Source of the DNA: Lachnospiraceae bacterium | Lineage (GTDB): Bacteria > Bacillota > Clostridia > Lachnospirales > Lachnospiraceae | Reading direction: 5' to 3' | DNA: 64,000 nt | NCBI GenBank assembly: GCA_011959805.1 | Contig: BLMC01000003.1 | Span: forward strand, 1-64,000 | Shown here: in pieces, positions 36,776 through 44,056 of the stretch | Layout: every line of letters starts with the position of its first letter | Position numbering within the stretch: the first letter of the stretch is position 1 | The notes under the pieces: model-generated | What the model saw: the letters and a program-made list of their open reading frames with translations, nothing else | Told to the model about the DNA's origin: nothing | Databases searched by the model: none | Position numbers and translations under genes: made by a program

Positions 36776-37522
36776 ATGGAAGTTAAAACAGATGGAAAGA
36801 TAATTAATTTCATTAGAAGAAAAATAAAAAATTCCAAAAACGTTGTTGCAGTGCTTGGTATAGAGATGCTTGTGGAGAGCGGTGGATATGATCTTGACAC
36901 GAATGATGAGAACTATCGTGTGGAGGAAGAGTACGGATTTAGTCCAGAGGACATGCTTTCTACGAGTTTCTTTAATGCAAAGGTTGAAAAATTTTATCGT
37001 TTTTATAAGAAGGAGATTTTGGGAATGCAAATGCATTCCACACCTGCGTATGATGCACTGATGCGGTTACAAGCACAAGGAAAACTCTCTGCGGTGATTA
37101 ACCAGAATTTTCATGGACTGCCACAGGACATAAAATTCAAAAAAGTAATCAACTTAAATGGAAGTATCCATATCAATCAATGTCCGCATTGTGATAAGGA
37201 TTTTGACATGCAATATATTATAAATGCGAATGGAATTCCACAATGCAACCATTGTAAAATGGCCATTAGACCAGGAATTCGTCTGTTGGGAGAGCGTGTT
37301 GATTCAGATTTAATGACGCAGACAGCAATAATCTGTGACGCAGCGGATGTTTTGTTGATTCTTGGGAAGAATATATATCACAACCGACTTGAATACAGTG
37401 CAGCTCCAGAACATGAGCAGCTTAAGGTGCTCTTCTCAAAGAGCGAATTTGAACAAAACAGCAAAGTGAACTTTATTATCAGAGATGATATCTGTAAATT
37501 CCTACCTCTTATAATCGATTAA
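36776..37522 (+). CDS. Sirtuin-like protein lacking catalytic residues
   Basis: 248 residues aligned to Sir2 deacetylases over the whole length. VVAVLGIEMLVESGGYDL (about 23-40) matches the NAD motif, but GAGIS has become GIEML. INQNFHGL (108-115) corresponds to TQNIDGLH with the Asp changed. VINLNGSIHINQCPHC (124-139) corresponds to the catalytic ELHGS loop with the active-site His replaced by Asn 128. The zinc ligands CPHC and CNHC are kept, as is IRPGIRLLGE. Predicted to keep the fold but not normal deacylase activity. It sits 25 bp before the GlgX-like gene. Confidence 0.8.
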   Translation: MEVKTDGKIINFIRRKIKNSKNVVAVLGIEMLVESGGYDLDTNDENYRVEEEYGFSPEDMLSTSFFNAKVEKFYRFYKKEILGMQMHSTPAYDALMRLQAQGKLSAVINQNFHGLPQDIKFKKVINLNGSIHINQCPHCDKDFDMQYIINANGIPQCNHCKMAIRPGIRLLGERVDSDLMTQTAIICDAADVLLILGKNIYHNRLEYSAAPEHEQLKVLFSKSEFEQNSKVNFIIRDDICKFLPLIID

Positions 37523-37547
37523 ATTACGGCAAGAATTGTGAGGTTTT

Positions 37548-39572
37548 ATGAAGAGAACAAAAATTAAAAATGGACAGCCCTACCCTTTAGGAGCCTCCGT
37601 CAGGGAGGACGGCATTAATTTTTCTATGGTAAATAGTTCCAATAAGGAGTGTGGAATTGTTTTTTACCGGAAGGGAATTGAGCAGAAAGAGCGTATTCTT
37701 TTTGATCAGAAGCATAGAATTGGAAATATTTGCTGTGCTTTTGTGGAAGGAATAACGGCTAGTAATTGTGAGTATAATTTTTTTATTGGAGATCATATCT
37801 TTATAGACCCCTATGCAAAGCGAATTGTTGGCAATGAGAAATGGCGTTCTGGCGAATTTGAGCATCTTCTTTTGCGAGGAGGATTTGACAATTGTGTGTT
37901 TGACTGGCAGGATACGGCACCATTACATCTCCCATATCAGCAAAGTATTATGTATTGTCTTAATGTCAGGAGCTTTACAAGGCATTCCTCTTCCAAAGTG
38001 ACTAAGAAAGGTACATTTGAGGGACTTACAGAAAAAATCCCATATTTGAAAGAACTTGGAGTCAATTCAATAGAATTGATGCCAGCGTATGAATTTGAGG
38101 AGTGTGAGTGGGATGAGACGGATATTGCAACTAGACAACAGATTGCGTATCAGGTAGCGCATATCGATGAGAAATTACAGTTGGATCAAGAACCAAAGCG
38201 CGCAAAAAGACTAAATTGTTGGGGATATAAGGAAGCATTTTACTTTGCGCCTAAGGCATCTTATTCTGCAAGTGGAAACCCATGTGAAGAGTTTAGAAGC
38301 ATGGTACGAAAACTTCATAAAAATGGCATAGAAGTGATTATGCAATTTTATTTTCCAGAGCATATAAAACAGGGTTATATTCTTGAGATTATCAAGCATT
38401 GGGTTTTGGAATATCAAATTGATGGCGTACATTTAAAGGGCAGTCGACTGCCTCTGACGCTGATTGCTACAGAACCGCTTTTTGCAGATATAAAGATTAT
38501 ATGTGAGAATTTTTATCTGCATGAAATCTATCCAAATGGGGTAAACCCATCTGTCAGAACTTTGGGATATTATAGAGATGAGTTTATGTGTGATATGCGC
38601 AGATATCTCAAAGGAGACCAAGATATGCTCAAAAGTTTCCAATATCATATGAGAAACACAAATCCTAAGTGCGGCGTAATTAATTACATTGCAAATTATT
38701 ATGGTTTTACACTGAACGATCTTGTGTCCTACGAAAGAAAGCATAATGAATTGAATGGCGAAGGGAATACAGATGGAACGGATTATAACCTTAGTTGGAA
38801 TTGTGGGGCAGAGGGACCATCACGCAAGAAGGCAGTGAGACAGCTACGTCATAAACAGATGAAAAATGCGCTTGGATTTTTATTTACTGCGCAGGGAACG
38901 CCACTTTTGTATGCAGGTGATGAATTTGGAAATAGTCAATATGGCAATAACAATTGTTATTGCCAGGATAATGAGACTGGATGGGTAAACTGGAATGGAC
39001 TTTCTACAAATGCAGATGTGTTTGCTTTTGCAAAAGAATTGATTTCTTTTCGGAAAAATCACAATATTCTCCATCTTGGAGAACCGCTTACAATGCTTGA
39101 CCGATTTGGTCAGGGATATCCTGATCTTTCCTATCATGGTGAGGAAGCCTGGAAGGCACAATTAGAAAGTTATAACAGACATATTGGTATTATGTACTGT
39201 GGAAAAAATGAGAGCGCCGATGAGGGAGATTATGTTTATATTGCCTATAACATGCATTGGAATGCGCATCGTTTTGCACTGCCATCTATCGCAAATCACA
39301 AATGGGTTTCTGTGATTTGCACAGAAGAGAATCTTGTTATTTCTGACGTTGAGAGGAATACAGAGTATATTGATGTCGCGCCGAGGAGTATTTCGATTTT
39401 AATAGGTAGAATGTTGTCCGAGGAGGAAAGAAAGCAAAAAAATTCTCTTATGATAAAGGATAATACATTACAAAAAACAGGTGTGATTCAAAATAAACGT
39501 TGTGCGGTAACTTCAGCACCGGAAAATACTACAAAAAATAATCAAAAAAATAAAAGCAAAAAAGGTAAGTAA
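37548..39572 (+). CDS. GlgX/isoamylase-like GH13 protein lacking catalytic residues
   Basis: 674 residues with a CBM48-like N-terminus (YPLGASVREDGINFSMVNSS) and a GH13_11-type barrel. The four catalytic regions are degenerate: region I is VIMQFYFPEH instead of VILDVVYNH (about 262); region II is IDGVHLKG instead of VDGFRFDL (about 292), so the nucleophile Asp and its Arg are Lys and His; region IV is NYYGFTLNDLVSY instead of CHDGFTLNDLVSY (about 382). The Glu of region III (IICENF) remains. Surrounding sequence is well conserved (NGEGNTDGTDYNLSWNCGAE, FTAQGTPLLYAGDE). It is very likely inactive, perhaps a glycogen-binding or regulatory protein. Confidence 0.85.
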   Translation: MKRTKIKNGQPYPLGASVREDGINFSMVNSSNKECGIVFYRKGIEQKERILFDQKHRIGNICCAFVEGITASNCEYNFFIGDHIFIDPYAKRIVGNEKWRSGEFEHLLLRGGFDNCVFDWQDTAPLHLPYQQSIMYCLNVRSFTRHSSSKVTKKGTFEGLTEKIPYLKELGVNSIELMPAYEFEECEWDETDIATRQQIAYQVAHIDEKLQLDQEPKRAKRLNCWGYKEAFYFAPKASYSASGNPCEEFRSMVRKLHKNGIEVIMQFYFPEHIKQGYILEIIKHWVLEYQIDGVHLKGSRLPLTLIATEPLFADIKIICENFYLHEIYPNGVNPSVRTLGYYRDEFMCDMRRYLKGDQDMLKSFQYHMRNTNPKCGVINYIANYYGFTLNDLVSYERKHNELNGEGNTDGTDYNLSWNCGAEGPSRKKAVRQLRHKQMKNALGFLFTAQGTPLLYAGDEFGNSQYGNNNCYCQDNETGWVNWNGLSTNADVFAFAKELISFRKNHNILHLGEPLTMLDRFGQGYPDLSYHGEEAWKAQLESYNRHIGIMYCGKNESADEGDYVYIAYNMHWNAHRFALPSIANHKWVSVICTEENLVISDVERNTEYIDVAPRSISILIGRMLSEEERKQKNSLMIKDNTLQKTGVIQNKRCAVTSAPENTTKNNQKNKSKKGK

Positions 39573-39574
39573 AG

Positions 39575-40144
39575 ATGCATATTTGGAAACACTTTAAAAC
39601 AATTACACATCATAAGTTTATGGTAATGAAAGGGTGCTTTTCCGTTGGATTGTACAGACAGGGACTGATGCATGACCTTTCTAAGTATATGCCAAGTGAA
39701 TTTCTTGTCGGTGCAAAATATTATCAGGGAACACAGAGTCCGAATAATGCAGAGCGAAAAGAAAAAGGATATTCTGCTGCATGGCTGCATCATAAAGGCA
39801 GAAATAAGCATCATTATGAGTATTGGATGGATTACAGTGCACATGCAGGCAGGGGAATTATTCCTGCAAAGATGCCGGACAATTATATTGTAGAGATGTT
39901 TATTGATCGGGTTGCTGCCTCCAAAAATTACAATAAAGAAAATTATACAGATGATATGGTTTTAAAGTATTATCTCAGCGGGAATCCGAACACTTTTATG
40001 CATAGGGAAACGAGAAGAAAACTTGAGAAATTATTGTATATGTTGGCAGAACGGGGAGAAAACTATACAATGCGTTATATTCGCAAGAGAATTATTCCTA
40101 AGATCAAAAAACAAAATTTTTTAAAATCAAAGAGATATAAGTAA
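39575..40144 (+). CDS. DUF5662 family protein
   Basis: 189 residues, basic. Typical DUF5662 features: KHFKTITHHKFMVMKGCF at the N-terminus, GLMHDLSKYMPSEF near residue 30, and AWLHHKGRNKHHYEYWMDY near residue 68, a set of His/Asp that could bind metal. Some databases label members 'catalase', which I see no basis for. It starts 3 bp after the GlgX-like gene, so it is co-transcribed and probably coupled with it. Confidence 0.8.
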   Translation: MHIWKHFKTITHHKFMVMKGCFSVGLYRQGLMHDLSKYMPSEFLVGAKYYQGTQSPNNAERKEKGYSAAWLHHKGRNKHHYEYWMDYSAHAGRGIIPAKMPDNYIVEMFIDRVAASKNYNKENYTDDMVLKYYLSGNPNTFMHRETRRKLEKLLYMLAERGENYTMRYIRKRIIPKIKKQNFLKSKRYK

Positions 40145-40154
40145 CCGATAGAAG

Positions 40155-40204
40155 AACTCCTCATATATTAAGTATTAGAAAAAGCGCTTGATGCATGAGG
40201 AGTT
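40155..40204 (+). promoter_or_regulatory. Hairpin overlapping the ribosome site of the Cys-rich gene
   Basis: AACTCCTCAT pairs with ATGAGGAGTT across a 30-base loop, followed by GTTTTT. The right arm contains the GAGGAG ribosome site of the next gene, 6 bases before its ATG. It can act as a terminator for the upstream operon or hide the ribosome site. Confidence 0.5.
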
Positions 40205-40210
40205 GTTTTT

Positions 40211-40462
40211 ATGAATTGTTGGTTTTGGATTATCTTATTGTGGTGTTTTTGTGGGAAGGGCGGTTGCCAGAACAATTGTATAGGTACATGTGATCGTAAT
40301 AACGATTGTGATTGCAATTGTAATCCTACATTTCCAACACCAGTTGTTCCACCTTGCCCTCCGAACAATGGTTGTGGCTGCGGAAATGATATGATACAGC
40401 CGCGCGGCTTTGCTGGATTTGGAGACAACAATACCTGCGGGTGTGAAGAGAAAGAAAACTAA
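40211..40462 (+). CDS. Small cysteine-rich protein
   Basis: 83 residues with 14 Cys. A short hydrophobic start (MNCWFWIILLWCFCGKGG) is followed by CDRNNDCDCNCN, a Pro-rich stretch and NGCGCGND, NTCGCEE. Similar short proteins in clostridia are labelled chorion class high-cysteine protein and several are linked to spore coats. Function here is inferred only from composition. The gene sits between two hairpins as a single-gene unit. Confidence 0.7.
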   Translation: MNCWFWIILLWCFCGKGGCQNNCIGTCDRNNDCDCNCNPTFPTPVVPPCPPNNGCGCGNDMIQPRGFAGFGDNNTCGCEEKEN

Positions 40463-40472
40463 AATAAAAAAC

Positions 40473-40513
40473 CACTATAGAAGCGTGCACAAATGCTGCA
40501 CGCTTCTATAGTG
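40473..40513 (+). terminator. Terminator after the Cys-rich gene
   Basis: A 17-bp perfect stem (CACTATAGAAGCGTGCA and its complement) with a 7-base loop. The following T-run is short, but the upstream A-rich stretch would also let it work on the minus strand. Confidence 0.7.
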
Positions 40514-40541
40514 TGTATTTACTAATATTGGAGTATGAACG

Positions 40542-41228
40542 ATGGAAAACATCAATCAAGAAATTAGAAATAGAGTTAATCTTAGAGAGATATATCGGTA
40601 TTTGGGATATGGTACAAACACTCCAGAAGCTAGTGTTGAGAATTTAATTTTGGAAGTGCTTGATAGGTTGCTTTGTACAATTAAACCAAAGAATCTTTAC
40701 AAGGTATATCACAACAAGATTTCAGGAAATCAAGTGGTACTGCAAGAAAATAATAGAACATTTGTTTTTGAAAGTCAAAATCTTGCGGATAACCTCGCAC
40801 AGTGCAGTATCGTAGTTTTACTCACTGCTACGTTGGGAATTGAGGCGGACAAGTTATTACAGCGATATGAGATATTGCATATGACAAAAGCAGCAGTCGC
40901 ACAGGCTTGTGGTGCAGCGTGTATTGAAGCTTATTGCAACATCTTACAGGAGCAAATTTGTGAGGAATTGTCTAAGAAGGGAACAAAATTGTATCTACGA
41001 CCACGCTTTAGCCCCGGTTATGGAGATTTATCTTTACAATATCAGCGTGTGATTTTCCAGGAGTTGGAGTGCACAAAACGAATTGGGCTTACACTCACAG
41101 ATAGTTTGTTGATGTATCCTACAAAAAGTGTATCAGCATTGATTGGATTGACTGCCAATCCACAAAGCTGTCATATTGGCAAATGCAGTTATTGTGATAA
41201 TATAACATGCGTGTTTCGTGCAATATAA
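40542..41228 (+). CDS. Methionine synthase activation-domain protein
   Basis: 228 residues, a free-standing version of the C-terminal reactivation domain of MetH. Diagnostic part: RPRFSPGYGDLSLQYQ (about 150-165) and GLTLTDSLLMYPTKSVSALI (about 185-205), which bind S-adenosylmethionine. The C-terminus has CHIGKCSYCDNITCVF with several Cys, possibly binding an iron-sulfur cluster. The metH gene downstream lacks this domain, so the two proteins form a split enzyme. TGGAGTA precedes the ATG. Confidence 0.9.
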   Translation: MENINQEIRNRVNLREIYRYLGYGTNTPEASVENLILEVLDRLLCTIKPKNLYKVYHNKISGNQVVLQENNRTFVFESQNLADNLAQCSIVVLLTATLGIEADKLLQRYEILHMTKAAVAQACGAACIEAYCNILQEQICEELSKKGTKLYLRPRFSPGYGDLSLQYQRVIFQELECTKRIGLTLTDSLLMYPTKSVSALIGLTANPQSCHIGKCSYCDNITCVFRAI

Positions 41229-41238
41229 AGATAGACTT

Positions 41239-41348
41239 TCGGAATCTTTTTTACCTGATGCTGTGAGAAAATTTTTTATAAAGTATGTATAGATTGATAC
41301 GCATATAACAGAAAATCTGTTGTAAAGCAAATACAAAAGAGATTCCGA
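41239..41348 (+). ncRNA. Candidate structured leader of metH
   Basis: Arms TCGGAATCTTTT (41239-41250) and AAAAGAGATTCCGA (41335-41348) can pair to enclose about 85 bases, with an inner AACAGA/TCTGTT hairpin near 41308-41322. The structure ends five bases before the AAAGGGAGG ribosome site. It does not match the SAM-I, SAM-II or cobalamin riboswitch consensus that I can recall. Confidence 0.35.
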
Positions 41349-41368
41349 GATACAAAGGGAGGATTTTT

Positions 41369-43783
41369 ATGAATTTTAGAGAACAATTAGGAACGCAGAT
41401 ACTTTTTTTTGACGGTGGAATGGGAACATTATTGCAGGAACGTGGACTTTTGGCTGGTGAAGTGCCTGAGACGTGGAATATCCTTCATCCAGAAGTTATT
41501 AGACAAATTCATACAGAGTATTTGTTGGCAGGAAGCAATATTATTTCTGCCAATACCTTTGGAGTAAATGCGTTCAAATGCAAAAATTTGGAATATTCAG
41601 TGAAGGAACTTGTAACAGCGGGTATTAGGCTTGTTCGAGAAGCGATGCAAGAGGCACGCAGCAATAATTCTAAGCAGCCTATGTATACAGCACTTGATAT
41701 TGGTTCTATTGGAAAATTGTTGAAACCATTGGGAGAAATTTCTTTTGATGAGGCATATAAAACATTTCAAGAGATTATTATAGCTGGAGATCAGGCAGGA
41801 GCAGATTTGATTTTGATAGAGACAGTCAGCGACTCCTATGAGATTAAGGCGGCAGTTCTTGCGGCAAAGGAGAATAGCAATTTGCCAATTATTGTCACTA
41901 TGATTTTTGACGAGAATGGAAAATTGTTGACGGGTGGTGATGTGGCAAGCGTGACAGCAATGCTTGAAGGGTTAGGTGTTGATGCTATAGGGTTTAATTG
42001 TGGTTTAGGTCCAGAACAGATGCAAAAGTTGTTGCCGCAGCTAACAGCATGTTGTTCACTTCCAATTGTGATTAATCCAAATGCTGGACTTCCAGTTGTC
42101 GTAAATGGACAGACGGTTTTTCAGGTAGCCCCAGAGGAGTTTGCGCAGAGTATAAAAACTCTGGTGCAGATGGGAGCGAGTGCGGTTGGTGGTTGTTGCG
42201 GTACTACACCGGCACATATTAAGCGAGTTGTAGAACAATGTAAAAATATGGAAATTATGCCTGTTACGGACAAAAAACTGACAGTTGTGTCATCTTATAA
42301 TCATGCAGTTTACTTTACCAAAAAACCATTGATTGTAGGTGAGCGCATTAATCCAACTGGCAAGTCAAAATTTAAACAAGCACTTCGCGATCATGATATG
42401 GAGTATATCTATAAAGAAGGACTTGCACAGGAAGAAAAGGGTGCCCATATTTTGGATGTCAATGTAGGGTTGCCTGAGATTGACGAACCGCAGCTGATGG
42501 AGGAGGCGGTTATTGGAATACAAGCAATTATTGACTTGCCATTGCAGATTGATACGTCTAACACAGAAGCGATGGAGCGAGGGTTACGCTATTATAATGG
42601 AAAACCCATGCTAAATTCCGTAAATGGCAAAAAAGAGTCGATGGAGAGTGTTTTTCCAATTGCAAAAAAATATGGTGCTGTAGTAGTGTGTCTTTGTCTT
42701 GACGAAGACGGGATTCCTGAGACGGTTGAAGGAAGGCTGCAGGTGGCAGAAAAGATAGTTAAAACTGCTGCAAAATATGGCATTCCTAAGAAAAATTTGG
42801 TGATGGATGCGCTTGTTCTCACTATTAGTACCGGTCAAAACAATGCAAATGTTACTTTGGAAGCGCTGCGTAGAATCCGCTATGAGATGGGAATACACAC
42901 AATTCTTGGCGTGTCAAATATCTCGTTTGGATTGCCGGAGAGAAGTCGCATTAATACAACATTTTTTACAATGGCGATGAACAATGGGTTGAGTGCTGGA
43001 ATTGTGAATCCTTCCAGTGAACCAATGATGTCTGCCTACTACAGTTTTAATGCGTTGATTGGTGAGGATGATCAGTGCAGCACATATATTGCAAATGCGT
43101 CACAAGCAACAGAAAAGAGCACTATGTCATCTGATATGAAAAAAGATACACTTTCGCTGGAGGAGGCAATTGTAAAGGGATTGGTGGAGAGTGCCAATGA
43201 GGAGACCATCAAACTATTAGAACAGAAAATGGATGCGCTTTTCATTATTAATGAAAAATTGATTCCAGCATTAGATATAGTAGGAAAAGGTTTTGAGGAA
43301 AAGAAAATGTTTCTACCACAGCTTTTGATGAGCGCAGAAGCGGCAAAAGCATCTTTTGAAGCGATTAAGACCACTTTATCAAAACAGGGAAAAAATAGTG
43401 AGAGCAAGGGAAAGATTGTGATTGCAACTGTCAAGGGAGACATTCATGATATTGGGAAGAATATTGTGAAAACTTTGTTGGAAAATTATGGATTTGATAT
43501 GATTGACCTAGGGAAAGACGTAAATCCAGAACAAATATTAAAAACAGTGCAAGAACAGCAGGTAAAATTGATTGGACTGAGTGCGCTTATGACGACTACT
43601 GTAGTTAATATGGAAACAACAATTAAGCTTTTGCGTGAAAATAACTTGGATTGTAAAGTTATGGTGGGTGGTGCTGTACTGACACAAGAGTATGCAGATA
43701 TGATTGGCGCAGATTTTTACTCAAAAGATGCTATGGGTTCTGTGCGATACGCAAATGAACTTTACGAAAGAGGAGAACTATAA
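41369..43783 (+). CDS. metH: Cobalamin-dependent methionine synthase, without activation domain
   Basis: 804 residues in order: homocysteine-binding barrel (1-300; zinc Cys in GFNCGLGP and GGCCGTTP), methyltetrahydrofolate-binding domain (about 315-580; GERINPTGKSKFKQAL, DVNVGLPEID), cobalamin cap helices (about 600-680) and B12-binding domain (about 680-804) with the axial His in GDIHDIGKNIV near residue 690. Transfers a methyl group from methyltetrahydrofolate to homocysteine. The activation domain is supplied by the preceding gene. AAAGGGAGG precedes the ATG. No metF was seen nearby. Confidence 0.95.
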   Translation: MNFREQLGTQILFFDGGMGTLLQERGLLAGEVPETWNILHPEVIRQIHTEYLLAGSNIISANTFGVNAFKCKNLEYSVKELVTAGIRLVREAMQEARSNNSKQPMYTALDIGSIGKLLKPLGEISFDEAYKTFQEIIIAGDQAGADLILIETVSDSYEIKAAVLAAKENSNLPIIVTMIFDENGKLLTGGDVASVTAMLEGLGVDAIGFNCGLGPEQMQKLLPQLTACCSLPIVINPNAGLPVVVNGQTVFQVAPEEFAQSIKTLVQMGASAVGGCCGTTPAHIKRVVEQCKNMEIMPVTDKKLTVVSSYNHAVYFTKKPLIVGERINPTGKSKFKQALRDHDMEYIYKEGLAQEEKGAHILDVNVGLPEIDEPQLMEEAVIGIQAIIDLPLQIDTSNTEAMERGLRYYNGKPMLNSVNGKKESMESVFPIAKKYGAVVVCLCLDEDGIPETVEGRLQVAEKIVKTAAKYGIPKKNLVMDALVLTISTGQNNANVTLEALRRIRYEMGIHTILGVSNISFGLPERSRINTTFFTMAMNNGLSAGIVNPSSEPMMSAYYSFNALIGEDDQCSTYIANASQATEKSTMSSDMKKDTLSLEEAIVKGLVESANEETIKLLEQKMDALFIINEKLIPALDIVGKGFEEKKMFLPQLLMSAEAAKASFEAIKTTLSKQGKNSESKGKIVIATVKGDIHDIGKNIVKTLLENYGFDMIDLGKDVNPEQILKTVQEQQVKLIGLSALMTTTVVNMETTIKLLRENNLDCKVMVGGAVLTQEYADMIGADFYSKDAMGSVRYANELYERGEL

Positions 43784-43863
43784 AATATTTCAAGAAAGAC
43801 TTTACAAATATAAAAAAATTTTTTATAATGTGTAGAGTATAAAGAAATAGAATATTGGATTTT

Positions 43864-43909
43864 AAAGCAACCAAAGACGGTTTATAGCTGTTTTTTGGTT
43901 GCTTTTTTT
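43864..43909 (+). terminator. Terminator of metH
   Basis: AAAGCAACCAAA / TTTGGTTGCTTT 12-bp stem with an 18-base loop, running into seven T. Confidence 0.85.
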
Positions 43910-43910
43910 A

Positions 43911-44035
43911 TGCACACGGATGCGGAAAAGAAATATGCAACGAGTAGAAAAAGTCTTCCCTATTCGATTGTGTAGCCCAATATAGAAAAATAAATCAACA
44001 AAGCTGATGGGTGTCCTATACAGTTAAAAAGTAAA
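43911..44035. repeat. Dispersed intergenic repeat, copy 2
   Basis: Contains CACGGATGCGGAAAAG, then CTATTCGATTG, AGCCCAATATAGAAAAATAA, and CAACAAAGCTGATGGGTGTCC. The middle block matches copy 1 (20-140), the CACGGA..TG.GGAAA.G and AAGCTG..GG.TGTCC blocks match copy 3 (54103-54190). It lies between the metH terminator and gltB. Confidence 0.5.
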
Positions 44036-44056
44036 CAAAGAGAAGGAGAGAATATA

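Noticed and set aside
41229-41368. SAM or cobalamin riboswitch before metH
   Set aside because: The conserved cores of these riboswitches are missing; kept only as an unknown structure.
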